59,813 bases of DNA from Cytobacillus oceanisediminis (GCF_003182355.1 NZ_QGTW01000023.1:1-59813); one strand, 5' to 3'. Positions 50,071-59,010 are shown, counted from the stretch's first letter. Translations and numbers: made by a program. Notes: a model not told the origin generated them from the letters alone.

Positions 50071-50298
50071 GGCTATGTTAAAGCTGATTGTTGTTGATTT
50101 ATGCACTCTTAATTAGAGTGCCAGAAGGGACCCCTCAAAAATGCATTCGTTTTTCTTTCGTCCAATTCTAGGATGTTAATTCAATGTCCTTCTGGAAAAG
50201 AGGGACAAAGGTAGACCCCACAGCTTGAGGAGGCTCCCGGACCCGCCCGCAGTTCGCTTAGCCTTGAGCGGAAATCAGCTGACAATTATAACAGAGCT
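50071..50298. mobile_element. Family C MITE-like repeat, copy C5 (reverse orientation)
   Basis: It starts GGCTATGTTAAAGCTGATTG and ends with CTGACAATTATAACAGAGC, whose reverse is GCTCTGTTATAATTGTCAG. It includes GCCCGCAGTTCGCTTAGCC and TTGAGCGGAAATCAG, the reverse of the C3/C4 front end. It sits upstream of metS, between metS and abrB. Confidence 0.7.
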
Positions 50299-50415
50299 TT
50301 TTAATAAAAAAATTTGCTTAATAAAAAATTAAAATAAAACTCCTTCTTTATCCCTATAAAAGGAAAAGCACCTTCGAATATTATTATATCGAAGTTAAAG
50401 GTTTTTGTAGAATTT

Positions 50416-50430
50416 TGTCGAAATGTCGAA
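50416..50430 (+). promoter_or_regulatory. Upstream pair of Spo0A boxes
   Basis: TGTCGAA (50416-50422) and TGTCGAA (50424-50430): two perfect boxes one base apart, about 150 bp upstream of the abrB promoter. A palindrome CTTCGA-N11-TCGAAG (50372-50394) lies just before. Confidence 0.6.
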
Positions 50431-50567
50431 ACGAGTCATTTTTGAAAATTATAGCAAAAATCTGCCTCCCTCCCTCTCCTTCTATTTCATTTCAGCAATA
50501 AAACCTTATTGTATCAACACTCCAGTGTGTATCCTAAAATTTTCTATATGAATTAAAAATAAAGTAA

Positions 50568-50596
50568 TTGACGTATTTGGGAATGGCTGGTATTAT
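50568..50596 (+). promoter_or_regulatory. abrB promoter (sigma-A)
   Basis: Plus strand: TTGACG (50568-50573), a 17-bp spacer and TATTAT (50591-50596). The start site falls near 50603, just before the Spo0A boxes. Confidence 0.85.
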
Positions 50597-50613
50597 GTAA
50601 TTAATAAAGATTT

Positions 50614-50630
50614 TGTCGAATAATGACGAA
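50614..50630 (+). promoter_or_regulatory. Tandem Spo0A boxes repressing abrB
   Basis: TGTCGAA (50614-50620) and TGACGAA (50624-50630), 10 bp apart on the same strand and just downstream of the start site. The same pair occurs at B. subtilis abrB, where Spo0A-P blocks transcription there. Confidence 0.9.
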
Positions 50631-50683
50631 ACAACATAGATAGAGAAAAATATTATTTGGAGATTTGAGAGGAGAAATTTATT

Positions 50684-50968
50684 ATGAAATCCACAGGTAT
50701 TGTTCGTAAAGTTGATGAGCTTGGCCGCGTTGTTATCCCTATTGAATTAAGACGTACATTAGGAATTGCAGAAAAGGATGCTTTGGAAATCTATGTAGAT
50801 GACGAAAGAATCATCCTTAAGAAGTACAAGCCAAACATGACATGCCAGGTTACTGGAGAAGTTTCTGACGAAAACATCTCTTTAGCTAACGGAAAACTAA
50901 TCCTTAGCCGTGACGGTGCTGAAAAGCTATTAAAAGAAATTCAAAACACATTTGAATTAGTAAAATAA
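50684..50968 (+). CDS. abrB: Transition-state regulator AbrB
   Basis: A DNA-binding tetramer that represses sporulation and stationary-phase genes during growth. It has 94 residues: an N-terminal swapped-hairpin DNA-binding domain (MKSTGIVRKVDELGRVVIP) and a C-terminal multimerisation domain. GAGAGGAG precedes the ATG. It is one of the few plus-strand genes; divergence from metS and convergence with rsmI are the same in B. subtilis. The Spo0A boxes upstream tie it to the sporulation decision, and its paralogue SpoVT is at 28077. Confidence 0.97.
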   Translation: MKSTGIVRKVDELGRVVIPIELRRTLGIAEKDALEIYVDDERIILKKYKPNMTCQVTGEVSDENISLANGKLILSRDGAEKLLKEIQNTFELVK

Positions 50969-50975
50969 TAAAGAG

Positions 50976-51008
50976 AAAAGCTTCTCACATTTGTGAGAAG
51001 CTTTTTTT
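50976..51008. terminator. Bidirectional terminator shared by abrB and rsmI
   Basis: AAGCTTCTCACA, a short loop, TGTGAGAAGCTT and seven T on the plus strand, with AAAA at the low side for the minus strand. Confidence 0.9.
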
Positions 51009-51009
51009 A

Positions 51010-51885
51010 TTACTCAACATGATAGGCATGATAAACATCCCGTTTGTTTAATCCCCTGTCCTTTGCTGTATGCTTAATGGCTTCTTTGCTTGCCAATCCT
51101 TTTTCTTCTATATAATGCTTTACGTGGTCTTCTATTGAAACATTTTCCCACCAGACTGGTTCTTCTTCCTTCATATCTTCAGAGGCACCTTCAATAATGA
51201 TGCAAAATTCCCCTCTTACTTCTCCACTGGCGGCCCATTCGATTGCTTCGGAAACCGTTCCCCTAATAAATTCTTCATATCTTTTCGTTAGTTCCCGGCA
51301 CAAGGAGATGTTCCGGTTTCCCATCAAATCACCAATTAATGAAAGGGTCTCCTTGAGGCGATGAGGAGCTTCATATAAAATCGTTGTCGCCGGCAGCTTC
51401 GCCAGCTTTTCCAGCTCTTGTTTTTTTATTTTCTTCTGCCTGTTTAAGAAGCCATAAAAATAAAAGGGCTGTGTATTAATTCCGGAAGCGATCAAACCGG
51501 TTAATGCAGCATTAGCTCCCGGAAGCGGCACAACGGTAAGCCTTTCTTCAACAGCTGCTGTTACAAGGTCATAACCCGGATCTGAAATAGCTGGCATTCC
51601 CGCATCGCTGACAAGGGCTATCTTCGCGCCATTTGTCACTTTTTCCAGAAGCTTTTGCCCGCTTGCTTCCTTATTATGTTCATGATAACTAATTATGGGG
51701 GTTGCAATCTCAAAATGATTGCAAAGCTTCTTAGTATTGCGTGTATCCTCCGCTGCAATAAAGTCAGCCTCTTTTAAAATCCTTACTGCCCTGAAGCTCA
51801 TATCTTCAAGGTTTCCAATTGGAGTTGGAACCAAATAAAGGATTCCTTTTGTCTCTTCATTTTCAAAGCTTTTTTGCTGCCACAT
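51010..51885 (-). CDS. rsmI: 16S rRNA (cytidine1402-2'-O)-methyltransferase
   Basis: Tetrapyrrole-methylase-fold enzyme that methylates the ribose of C1402 in the decoding centre. GILYLVPTPIGNLEDMSFRA near the N terminus, AAEDTRNTKKLCNHF and LVSDAGMPAISDPGY are the family blocks. ATG 51885 has GGGTGGG upstream and gives 291 residues (292 in B. subtilis). The open frame continuing to 52143 is a translated repeat (copy A7) and not protein. Confidence 0.95.
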   Translation of the reverse strand: MWQQKSFENEETKGILYLVPTPIGNLEDMSFRAVRILKEADFIAAEDTRNTKKLCNHFEIATPIISYHEHNKEASGQKLLEKVTNGAKIALVSDAGMPAISDPGYDLVTAAVEERLTVVPLPGANAALTGLIASGINTQPFYFYGFLNRQKKIKKQELEKLAKLPATTILYEAPHRLKETLSLIGDLMGNRNISLCRELTKRYEEFIRGTVSEAIEWAASGEVRGEFCIIIEGASEDMKEEEPVWWENVSIEDHVKHYIEEKGLASKEAIKHTAKDRGLNKRDVYHAYHVE

Positions 51886-51901
51886 ATGTACCCACCCGTT
51901 T

Positions 51902-52262
51902 CCTTCGCGAAAAGCGCTGAGCGCCACCAGTTGTTTGCAGACTAAAACCGCCACGTCCTTCCAAAAGCTAACGCTTTCGGTCGTGCGATGTAACGCTGCC
52001 GCAGCTTTCCTTGTCCTGTGGCAACGTCTGCATGACCCGCATCCTTCGGCCTTAAGCTTAAGACAATCGGCCGGAAGGTTGCCCTTTACCTTCTGGAGGA
52101 GTTGTCTGAAATGTGCAGGCGACTTGCCCAGGGACGACAACATAAGACTAGCCCTGTAAGAAGGTGTTTTTTCCTTCTGAAAGGGATTGGCTAGTCTTTC
52201 AACCCTAGGAGCCGGACCTAGACATGCTTAAGATCTCGAGCCGATGGCGCTCGGAGCTAGAC
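51902..52262. repeat. Family A composite repeat, copy A7 (between yazA and rsmI)
   Basis: At 360 bp this is the largest copy. It has AAACCGCCACGTCCTTCC, CTGTGGCAACGTCTGCATGA, GGAAGGTTGCCCTTTACCTTC, and GAAGGTGTTTTTTCCTTC with CATAAGACTAGCCC. It looks like two or more nested or tandem units and ends CGCTCGGAGCTAGACC. Confidence 0.75.
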
Positions 52263-52274
52263 CGTTTTCAATTT

Positions 52275-52538
52275 TTAAAATGAAATATTATGTTGTTTTA
52301 AAAACTCATCCTTCTTTTTCCTGGACCATTGTTTAAATTCGTATTCAGCCCTCATAGCTTCGCTCTTTTCCGAAAATGATTTGGAGAAGACCAGTTTAAC
52401 CGGCCCTCTGCCTCTTGTGTATTTGGCCCCTTTTCCTCCATTATGGGTTTTTACCCTTTTTTCAAGATCATTCGTGTATCCTGCATATAAACTTCCATCC
52501 CTGCATTGAAGAACATAAAAATAATGGCTATTCTCCAT
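52275..52538 (-). CDS. yazA: GIY-YIG superfamily nuclease-like protein YazA
   Basis: A single GIY-YIG domain of the UPF0213 group. FYVLQCRDGSLYAGYTNDLE is the GIY-YIG pair with the following arginine region, and AMRAEYEFKQWSRKKK has the metal-binding glutamate. It has 87 residues. Biological role not known. It overlaps yabB by 11 bp. Confidence 0.9.
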   Translation of the reverse strand: MENSHYFYVLQCRDGSLYAGYTNDLEKRVKTHNGGKGAKYTRGRGPVKLVFSKSFSEKSEAMRAEYEFKQWSRKKKDEFLKQHNISF

Positions 52539-53268
52539 ATAAAATCTCTCTCATTTCAGATGTATATTCATTTTCTTCATTATATACAAATAATGGAGGC
52601 AAAATTTTTAAATCCGGGCTCCCGTTTTTAACAGCTTCAATCAGCAAGGTATTCGCGTCTTTCCCTGCCTTTGGATATACAAATTGCACTTTTTTCGGTT
52701 CAAGCCTATATTTGCGCATTAAAGTAACAATATCCAGGAACCTGCCCGGCCGATGAACAAATGCAACCTTGCCTCCCTGTCTCGCCAGCTGGCTTGATGC
52801 TTTAATGGCATCCTCAAGGGTACATAGAATTTCATGGCGGGCAATGGCCAAATGTTCATTTTCATTGATTTCATCACGGGATGGTGTCGGAAAATACGGA
52901 GGGTTGCAGGTCACAACATCAAATTTCCCATACCCCAGGACCTTGGGCATTTCTTTAATATCTCCATGGATCATTTGAATACGTTCCTGAAGTTTGTTAT
53001 ATTCAATGCTCCTTACTGCCATATCAAACAATCGCTCCTGAATTTCCACCCCTGTGATTGTTCCCTTTGTTCTTGCACTTAAAAAGAGCGGAATCACCCC
53101 ATTTCCGCTGCATAAATCAATGAGATTTCCTTTTTGAATCGGCACATATACAAACCGGGCCAGCAGTACAGCATCCAGCGAGAAAGAAAAAACGGCCGGA
53201 CTCTGGATGATTCGCATATCCTCTGCCAGCAAATAGTCCAGCCGTTCACCTTCTTTTAATAAGTCCAT
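52528..53268 (-). CDS. yabB: tRNA1(Val) (adenine37-N6)-methyltransferase-like protein YabB
   Basis: Class I SAM methyltransferase. IDLCSGNGVIPLFLSAR is the SAM loop and VTCNPPYFPTPS the NPPY catalytic motif of N6-adenine enzymes. Sequence pattern and gene order suggest TrmN6-type modification of tRNA-Val. It has 246 residues; GGAGG precedes the ATG. It follows yabA. Confidence 0.92.
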   Translation of the reverse strand: MDLLKEGERLDYLLAEDMRIIQSPAVFSFSLDAVLLARFVYVPIQKGNLIDLCSGNGVIPLFLSARTKGTITGVEIQERLFDMAVRSIEYNKLQERIQMIHGDIKEMPKVLGYGKFDVVTCNPPYFPTPSRDEINENEHLAIARHEILCTLEDAIKASSQLARQGGKVAFVHRPGRFLDIVTLMRKYRLEPKKVQFVYPKAGKDANTLLIEAVKNGSPDLKILPPLFVYNEENEYTSEMREILYGE

Positions 53269-53344
53269 TCTCGAACCTCCATGTTTCTCTGTTTCTTATG
53301 ATTAGTGTTATCTGCAGAAGACTAATTAAGCCTCTTTCATATGG

Positions 53345-53375
53345 AAAAATAGCCTTCCTTAAATCAGGAAGGCTA
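53345..53375 (-). terminator. Terminator of yabA
   Basis: The minus strand has TAGCCTTCCT, a 6-nt loop, AGGAAGGCTA and TTTTT, immediately after the yabA stop. Confidence 0.9.
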
Positions 53376-53380
53376 AAAGT

Positions 53381-53755
53381 TTACTTCTTATTAAGGAAAG
53401 ACAAGCAAAACAGGCAGTCGCCCTCTTTTCTAGGGCTGCCAAAATGGAGATTGCAAATGTGAAAGCCTTCCTGGTAGAGGCGGGCCAGATTATCATAACC
53501 TTCCCCGATATCAATCACCTTATCATCATCCGCAGCTCCGGCAGGCTGCACTGCTTTTTTCTTTTTAACCGATCTGCTTTCCTTTTCCGTAGATATGTCT
53601 AAATGGCGTCTTAAATGTTCATTTTCCAGCTTTAAAGAGTTATTCTCTTCAAGTATTTCTGCCAAATGCTGCTTTAACTCACCAAGCTGCTGATATAACT
53701 CTCCAATTTGGGTTTCCATGTTACTTACTGAGTCAAAGATTTCTTTTTTATCCAC
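53381..53755 (-). CDS. yabA: Replication initiation control protein YabA
   Basis: Limits DNA replication initiation by binding DnaA and the clamp DnaN. It has an N-terminal leucine-zipper-like coiled coil (about 5-60, VSNMETQIGELYQQLGELKQ) and a charged linker. A C-terminal zinc domain has HICNLHFG and CLFC. GTG 53755 has GAGGTGG upstream and gives 124 residues. It is the last gene of the tmk-to-yabA run, before a strong terminator. Confidence 0.95.
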   Translation of the reverse strand: MDKKEIFDSVSNMETQIGELYQQLGELKQHLAEILEENNSLKLENEHLRRHLDISTEKESRSVKKKKAVQPAGAADDDKVIDIGEGYDNLARLYQEGFHICNLHFGSPRKEGDCLFCLSFLNKK

Positions 53756-53767
53756 GCCTTCCACCTC

Positions 53768-54595
53768 TTAATCTGTGGACTGAACTGATACAGCACCTTG
53801 TTTTAAAATTTCATCGAGTGTATATTCGAGTACGCGCTCCTGTTCTTTAACATCCACTTGAAGAACACGCTCCAATATATTTAAGCCTACCACTTTACCA
53901 GGTCCATCAGGAGTCTGAATCCATTCCCCTAGGTCCGGAAGCTGTTCTTTAGCTGCTTCGTACTCATCATTCTCATATTTCAGGCAGCACATTAAGCGCC
54001 CGCATAAACCTGATATTTTTGTAGGGTTTAACGAAAGATTCTGGTCTTTTGCCATCTTTATGGACACTGGATCAAAATCGCCCAGGAATGTAGAACAGCA
54101 AAGCATCCTGCCGCACGGGCCAATTCCACCCAGCATTTTCGCTTCATCCCTTACACCAATCTGGCGAAGTTCAATTCTTGTCCGGAATATGGCTGCAAGG
54201 TCTTTTACGAGTTCACGAAAGTCAACTCGCCCATCAGCCGTAAAATAAAATATGACTTTATTTCGATCAAATGTATATTCAACATCCACAAGCTTCATAT
54301 CAAGCTGATGCGTATTGACCTTCTCACAGCAAACCTCATATGCTTCTTTAGCGGCCTGCTTGTTCTCCTCAACAATCATGCGATCCTTTTGATCTGCAAT
54401 ACGAAGAACCTTTTTTAATGGCAGGACAACATCATGTTCATCAACCTGCTTCGGGGCTATTACTACTTTTCCATACTCTACGCCTCGAACGGTTTCGACA
54501 ATGACAAAGTCATCCTTTTGTATTGAGAGATCTCCGGGATCAAAATAATAAATCTTGCCCGCTTTTTTAAAGCGCACTCCTACTACTTCATACAA
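53768..54595 (-). CDS. ricT: RicT (YaaT), PSP1-domain Fe-S protein
   Basis: Forms the RicA-RicF-RicT complex in B. subtilis, which carries Fe-S clusters, promotes RNase Y-dependent mRNA maturation and supports sporulation and biofilm formation. The PSP1 domain is intact and the cysteine cluster CGRMLCC ... CGRLMCC is visible near residues 157-200. It has 275 residues and overlaps the holB stop by 8 bp. Confidence 0.95.
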   Translation of the reverse strand: MYEVVGVRFKKAGKIYYFDPGDLSIQKDDFVIVETVRGVEYGKVVIAPKQVDEHDVVLPLKKVLRIADQKDRMIVEENKQAAKEAYEVCCEKVNTHQLDMKLVDVEYTFDRNKVIFYFTADGRVDFRELVKDLAAIFRTRIELRQIGVRDEAKMLGGIGPCGRMLCCSTFLGDFDPVSIKMAKDQNLSLNPTKISGLCGRLMCCLKYENDEYEAAKEQLPDLGEWIQTPDGPGKVVGLNILERVLQVDVKEQERVLEYTLDEILKQGAVSVQSTD

Positions 54596-55595
54596 AGGAA
54601 GATCCCTCCTGCAATTTTAACACAAGCTGTTCCATCAACAGCTGCGGATTCATATTTGCCTGTAATTTTCTTTTTGCTTCCAAAACAGCCGTCATCTGTT
54701 CAGTAAGACGCTTTGTTGAAGATTGCAGTGCAAACTGCCCTAAACGTTTCTTTTCGTTTAGATGGACAACCTGGTCTTGTTTCCCAAGCTGTATATATAA
54801 TAAATCTTTAAAAATAAGAAGTAATAAATCTAAGCCGCGATCAATCTGTTCTTTCTCTTTAAAGTGCAAGAACCAATCCTCTTGAAGGGCAACCATTGCC
54901 TCAAGCGGATTTTTCTTAACCACTTCATATAATTTTAACACTATTTTTTGTGCTTGTACAAACCAATCATCAGAACTATATTCCAAAGCCTCATCCAAAT
55001 TATTGGTAATTTGTGCAAGTAATGGTGCCTGGCTCGGATCTACTCCATTATTCTTTAATTGTTCGATCATTTCAGCAGGGGATAAAGGTTTAAAAGCAAT
55101 TGTCTGGCAGCGGGATAGAATAGTAGGAAGCATTTGCTGGGACTGTTCTGTAATTAAAATGGCAGTCGTTTGCGAATGAGGTTCCTCCAGAAATTTCAGC
55201 AGGCTATTGGCGGCATTTACAGTCATCCTGTCTGCATGTACAATCACATAAAGTTTTCTTTTTGATTCTACACCTGTCTTTGAAAATTCTTCCTGAAGGC
55301 TTTGAATCTGACTCTTTTTAATAGACTGCCCGTCCGGCTCTACGATATGGACATCCGGATGGTTGCCGCTATTAATCCTTTTACAGTTTGAACATGTTTC
55401 ACATGGAACATACCCTTCAAGGGGAGTCTTACAAAATTGGCTTTTTGCTAACAGCATGCTTGCTTCCCGCTTCCCCGTCCCTTTCATTCCCTCAAACAAG
55501 TAGGCGTGGGCCAGCCGATCCTTCACGATGCTATTTTTAAACATTTTCAATACGACTGGCTGTATGGCCTTCAGCTGTTCCCACGTTTTTCCCAC
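54588..55595 (-). CDS. holB: DNA polymerase III delta' subunit
   Basis: A clamp-loader AAA+ subunit. It has P-loop EGMKGTGKREA, a four-cysteine zinc module (CKTPLEGYVPCETCSNCKRI) and SRCQTIAF. It has 335 residues if translation starts at GTG 55595, which has GTGAG 8 bp upstream; the other GTG, 55604, is also possible. Situated between yaaR and ricT as in B. subtilis. Confidence 0.93.
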   Translation of the reverse strand: MGKTWEQLKAIQPVVLKMFKNSIVKDRLAHAYLFEGMKGTGKREASMLLAKSQFCKTPLEGYVPCETCSNCKRINSGNHPDVHIVEPDGQSIKKSQIQSLQEEFSKTGVESKRKLYVIVHADRMTVNAANSLLKFLEEPHSQTTAILITEQSQQMLPTILSRCQTIAFKPLSPAEMIEQLKNNGVDPSQAPLLAQITNNLDEALEYSSDDWFVQAQKIVLKLYEVVKKNPLEAMVALQEDWFLHFKEKEQIDRGLDLLLLIFKDLLYIQLGKQDQVVHLNEKKRLGQFALQSSTKRLTEQMTAVLEAKRKLQANMNPQLLMEQLVLKLQEGSSFV

Positions 55596-55608
55596 AACGA
55601 TCACTCAC

Positions 55609-56049
55609 TTACGTATATAAATTTATTAAAAGACCTTTAATTTCTCCGACTTTTCCAAGTATATCAATCGAAGACTCTTCTTTTTTCATTAATTCATCAG
55701 TCAGCTCAGAAAGCGTTTCATCAATGGTTTCGACAACCTTTAGGGACCGGCCTTGTCCAAACTGATTCCAGCTATGTGATTGCTTAAGCTCCATACCAAA
55801 GTCAACGGCTTCCTTCACGAACCGCTTAACCAATGTTTTAAACTTGGCTAAGTCTTTAAAAGTCTGGGAGCGGGCAAGGCGTTCTCCGGCTGCATCTATA
55901 TCTTTTAATAGTCCCTGGAGCTGTGAAGTCTGCATCTTCTGGTCCTGCTTTTGAACCAGTTCATAAAACTTTGCGCCATTACCCGCTGACTGTTTTTGAT
56001 CCTGGCGGATATTTTCCATTTTAAGCCGAAGATCCTGATTGATTTTCAT
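55609..56049 (-). CDS. yaaR: YaaR family protein (DUF327)
   Basis: A 146-residue helical, charged protein without membrane segments; conserved next to holB in Bacillales. Function not known to me. Conserved patches are LLKDIDAAGERLARSQTF, LKRFVKEAVDFGMEL and GRSLKVVETIDETLSEL-type sequences. Confidence 0.85.
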   Translation of the reverse strand: MKINQDLRLKMENIRQDQKQSAGNGAKFYELVQKQDQKMQTSQLQGLLKDIDAAGERLARSQTFKDLAKFKTLVKRFVKEAVDFGMELKQSHSWNQFGQGRSLKVVETIDETLSELTDELMKKEESSIDILGKVGEIKGLLINLYT

Positions 56050-56105
56050 ACATTATCCTCCGCAAAAGGGACAGCATTGGCCCCTGTAAATACTATAATG
56101 ATTTA

Positions 56106-56435
56106 TTAAAAGTGGTGGAATTGCTCGACAGGCAATACAAAGACTGTTGCGCCGCCCACTTCTACTTCTACCGGATACGGCACATAAGAATCAGCGTTTC
56201 CGCCCATTGGGGAAACCGGTGCAACAAGCTGATCTCTTGCCCGGCAGTTTTCTTTAATAATCTGCAGGGCCCGTTCCACACGAATATCCTCTGTGCCGAT
56301 CATGAAAGTTGTATTCCCGGATTTCAAAAACCCGCCAGTACTGGCCAATTTTGTTGCACGAAAATTATTATCCACCAAGGCATTCATAAGTTTATTGCTA
56401 TCCTGATCCTGTATTACTGCCAGGATTAATTTCAT
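56106..56435 (-). CDS. darA: DarA (YaaQ), PII-like c-di-AMP receptor
   Basis: A PII-fold trimer that binds cyclic di-AMP; signalling partner not established. The 109 residues begin MKLILAVIQDQDSNKLMNAL. The T-loop-like insert (GGFLKSGNTTFMIG) and a B-loop region with VEVEVGGATVFVLPV agree with DarA/PstA. AAAGGGGAT precedes the ATG. It lies after tmk. Confidence 0.93.
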   Translation of the reverse strand: MKLILAVIQDQDSNKLMNALVDNNFRATKLASTGGFLKSGNTTFMIGTEDIRVERALQIIKENCRARDQLVAPVSPMGGNADSYVPYPVEVEVGGATVFVLPVEQFHHF

Positions 56436-56603
56436 AGACCCATCCCCTTTACTGTTTTTTATCCGATGTTTCTACCTTTATTATATCAATTATTTTATGC
56501 TCAAGCAGAAATAAAGGGAATACTGCGGAGATTATTTTTGATTTCTGCCTGAAGCTGCGGCACTGCAAATAGCAGAAGTGACATGCTCTTTCACTCACAT
56601 TTC

Positions 56604-56641
56604 TTATAAAAAAACCTTAAAGACATAAAATCTTTAAGGTT
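56604..56641 (-). terminator. Terminator of tmk
   Basis: The minus strand has AACCTTAAAGA, a 7-nt loop, TCTTTAAGGTT and eight T, starting 5 nt after the tmk stop. Confidence 0.9.
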
Positions 56642-56646
56642 CGCTC

Positions 56647-57285
56647 TTATATTTTCGCTTCTAGCACTTCTTTTAGTTTTGCTTCTGCCTGCTTATAGAC
56701 ATCATCCACAGATTTGGATGCCTCAACCTTATAGATTCTGTCAGGATAAAGCTCCATTAATTTAAGGTATCCCTCGCGTACTTTATGGTGAAAATCTAAA
56801 TTTTCAAGGTCAAGACGATTAACTTCCCTGCCTTTATGCTGATTGATTCTCTCCAATCCATCCTCTGGTTCAATATCAAAGTACAATGTTAGCTTAGGCA
56901 TCATTCCCTCAATCGCAAAGCTGTTAATGGAGAAGACTTCCTCAATGCCTAATCCCCGGGCATAACCTTGATAAGCAAGAGAGCTGTCAATAAACCGATC
57001 ACATAGTATTAAATAACCTTTTTCTAGCGCGGGTTTTACCTTTTCAACCAGGTGCTGCCTTCTAGCTGCGGCATATAAAAGAGCTTCGGTCCTGGGATCC
57101 ATTTTTGTATTTTTTTTATCAAGGATTACACCTCTGATTTGTTCCGCAATTTCAATTCCGCCAGGCTCTCTCGTTTGAAGCACCTGGTAGCCTTCCGCTT
57201 CCAGCCCGTTTGCCAGCATATTAATGATTGTCGTTTTTCCGGCACCTTCAGGCCCTTCAACGGTAATAAACATTCCATTATTCAT
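56647..57285 (-). CDS. tmk: Thymidylate kinase
   Basis: Phosphorylates dTMP to dTDP. P-loop GPEGAGKT is at 11-18, DR(Y/F) motif in LCDRFIDSSLAYQG, and LID region ...REPGG. It has 212 residues. GGAGGAAG precedes the ATG. It follows yaaO by 25 bp. Confidence 0.96.
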   Translation of the reverse strand: MNNGMFITVEGPEGAGKTTIINMLANGLEAEGYQVLQTREPGGIEIAEQIRGVILDKKNTKMDPRTEALLYAAARRQHLVEKVKPALEKGYLILCDRFIDSSLAYQGYARGLGIEEVFSINSFAIEGMMPKLTLYFDIEPEDGLERINQHKGREVNRLDLENLDFHHKVREGYLKLMELYPDRIYKVEASKSVDDVYKQAEAKLKEVLEAKI

Positions 57286-57310
57286 GTTACTTCCTCCAGC
57301 AGTTCAATAG

Positions 57311-58744
57311 TCATTCATATATTTTAATGATGCCTTGTTTTATATTTTCCTCATCTTGAAAGCGCGCACCAGCGTCCTTAAGAATTCTTATATTTTGGAT
57401 ATCTGCCTTTTGTATTGGTTCCCCCGGAAATAAAAGCGGAATGCCCGGCGGATAAGGGGTCACCTGCTGTGCGCATATCTTGCCGACAGAGTCAGCCAGT
57501 GGAACTGGTTTGATGGCAAGGCCTTCGCGTTTTTTTTGATTTAAAACAAGTTTTGAAACAGGACTTTTTGAAAATATAATTTTCTTTTTTTGATCTTCTG
57601 TGTGTATATAAGAATTTATTCCTTCCTCTATACAACTGACAACCCGATCAACAGGATAGTCCATATTTGATTTTAGCAGCGGAAAAACAAGCAAAACGTT
57701 ATAGGGATCAGCCATTTCTGAATAGATACCGTGCTGCTCCAGAATTTGCTGAAGTTCAAATCCGCTTAAGGAAGTTATTGATTGAATTGTAACCTTTAAA
57801 GGATCGCCGATATTATTCTCATAAGGCAGGACTTTAATGCCTTTTATTGTACTTAAGGCATTCCTGAAACTTACAACATTCTCGTATAGTTTTTCCGCAT
57901 CTTGATCTGAAAAAGAAGCTAAATACGCTCTGGCCATATCAAGCGAGGCCATAATTGGATAGGAGGGGCTGCTTGATTGGAGAATTCCCAAATAGCTACG
58001 TAGTTTTTCTTCGTTTACAAGTTGGCTATTAAAATGCAGGTATGCCCCCATCGTCATAGCAGGCAGTGTCTTATGGGCTGATTGTATGACAATATCCGCC
58101 TGGAGCTGAACTGCAGAAGAAGGAAAACACGTTCCTCCTATAAAATGTGCCCCATGTGCCTCATCCACAAGCACAGGTATTCCATACTGATGAGCATGTT
58201 TAATAATCTGCTCCAAGTCGAAAACCATTCCATAATAATTAGGGTACGTTAAAATCAGCGCTTTGGCATACGGATATTGCTCGATTGCTTCTTTTACCGT
58301 CTCTAATGACACCCCTCCAGCCACGCCCCAATCCTGGTTGTATTCAGGCGCTAAAAAAACCGGAGTTGCCTTAGCCAAAGAAATGCCGTTAAGGATCGAT
58401 TTATGGCAATTTCGCTGTACTAATACGGTATCATTCTCTTCAGCAGCCGCCATAATCATGGCGAGGTTTCCTGCAGTTGACCCATTTACCAATAAATAAC
58501 TCGTGGAGACACCGTACAAATTTGCAAGCAGCCTTTGAGCTTCCAATATTACTCCCTCGGGAGAGTGCAGGTCATCCAGGCCACTGAGTTCTGTAGCATC
58601 CAGCTTTAAGATATCTTTAAAGTATTCTGCCCCTCCATAGCTTATAAGTTCCCCATACTTATGTCCCGGGACATGAAAAGATATAGGATTCTGTATGGCA
58701 TGCTTTTTTAATTGATTAAATAATGGAGTCCGTTCCTGATTCAT
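57311..58744 (-). CDS. yaaO: YaaO: Orn/Lys/Arg decarboxylase-family protein
   Basis: A PLP-dependent fold-type I enzyme related to lysine/arginine decarboxylases. PLP-lysine motif is SAHKTLPAMTMGAYL, DEAHGAHF gives the aspartate that contacts the ring nitrogen, and NGSTAGN the phosphate loop. It has 477 residues, as in B. subtilis YaaO (480). Substrate is not established. GGTGATGA precedes the ATG. A near-palindrome ATAGGGTATATCCTAT (58795-58810) lies upstream. Confidence 0.9.
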   Translation of the reverse strand: MNQERTPLFNQLKKHAIQNPISFHVPGHKYGELISYGGAEYFKDILKLDATELSGLDDLHSPEGVILEAQRLLANLYGVSTSYLLVNGSTAGNLAMIMAAAEENDTVLVQRNCHKSILNGISLAKATPVFLAPEYNQDWGVAGGVSLETVKEAIEQYPYAKALILTYPNYYGMVFDLEQIIKHAHQYGIPVLVDEAHGAHFIGGTCFPSSAVQLQADIVIQSAHKTLPAMTMGAYLHFNSQLVNEEKLRSYLGILQSSSPSYPIMASLDMARAYLASFSDQDAEKLYENVVSFRNALSTIKGIKVLPYENNIGDPLKVTIQSITSLSGFELQQILEQHGIYSEMADPYNVLLVFPLLKSNMDYPVDRVVSCIEEGINSYIHTEDQKKKIIFSKSPVSKLVLNQKKREGLAIKPVPLADSVGKICAQQVTPYPPGIPLLFPGEPIQKADIQNIRILKDAGARFQDEENIKQGIIKIYE

Positions 58745-58960
58745 TTCATCACCAAATTATCGCACTTTCTTAGATTCTCATCCTATTTTAACAAATAGGG
58801 TATATCCTATAAAGAGCCAGCACCTGCAATATAGCCAGTCCTCACATTAAATAAACAATTTTATAAAGAAATCCGTTATAGACATACACCCAAATAGGAT
58901 TCTCATCATACAATATTAATCAAGTTACCTCAAAAAACGCCTATGAATATTCAAAAAATT

Positions 58961-58990
58961 GTATACAATAAATCATTGCTGGGCAGAATA
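58961..58990 (+). promoter_or_regulatory. Sigma-F (or sigma-G) promoter of csfB
   Basis: Plus strand: GTATA (58961-58965), a 15-bp spacer and GGGCAGAATA (58981-58990). It matches the sigma-F form GYWTA-N15-GGNRANANTW with one mismatch. The start site would be at about 58997, next to the ribosome binding site. Confidence 0.75.
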
Positions 58991-59010
58991 AGTGTATGGA
59001 GGTGGAGTGA

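Noticed and set aside
52000..52143. 86-residue N-terminal extension of rsmI
   Set aside because: It is translated from repeat A7; RsmI homology and the ribosome binding site start at 51885.
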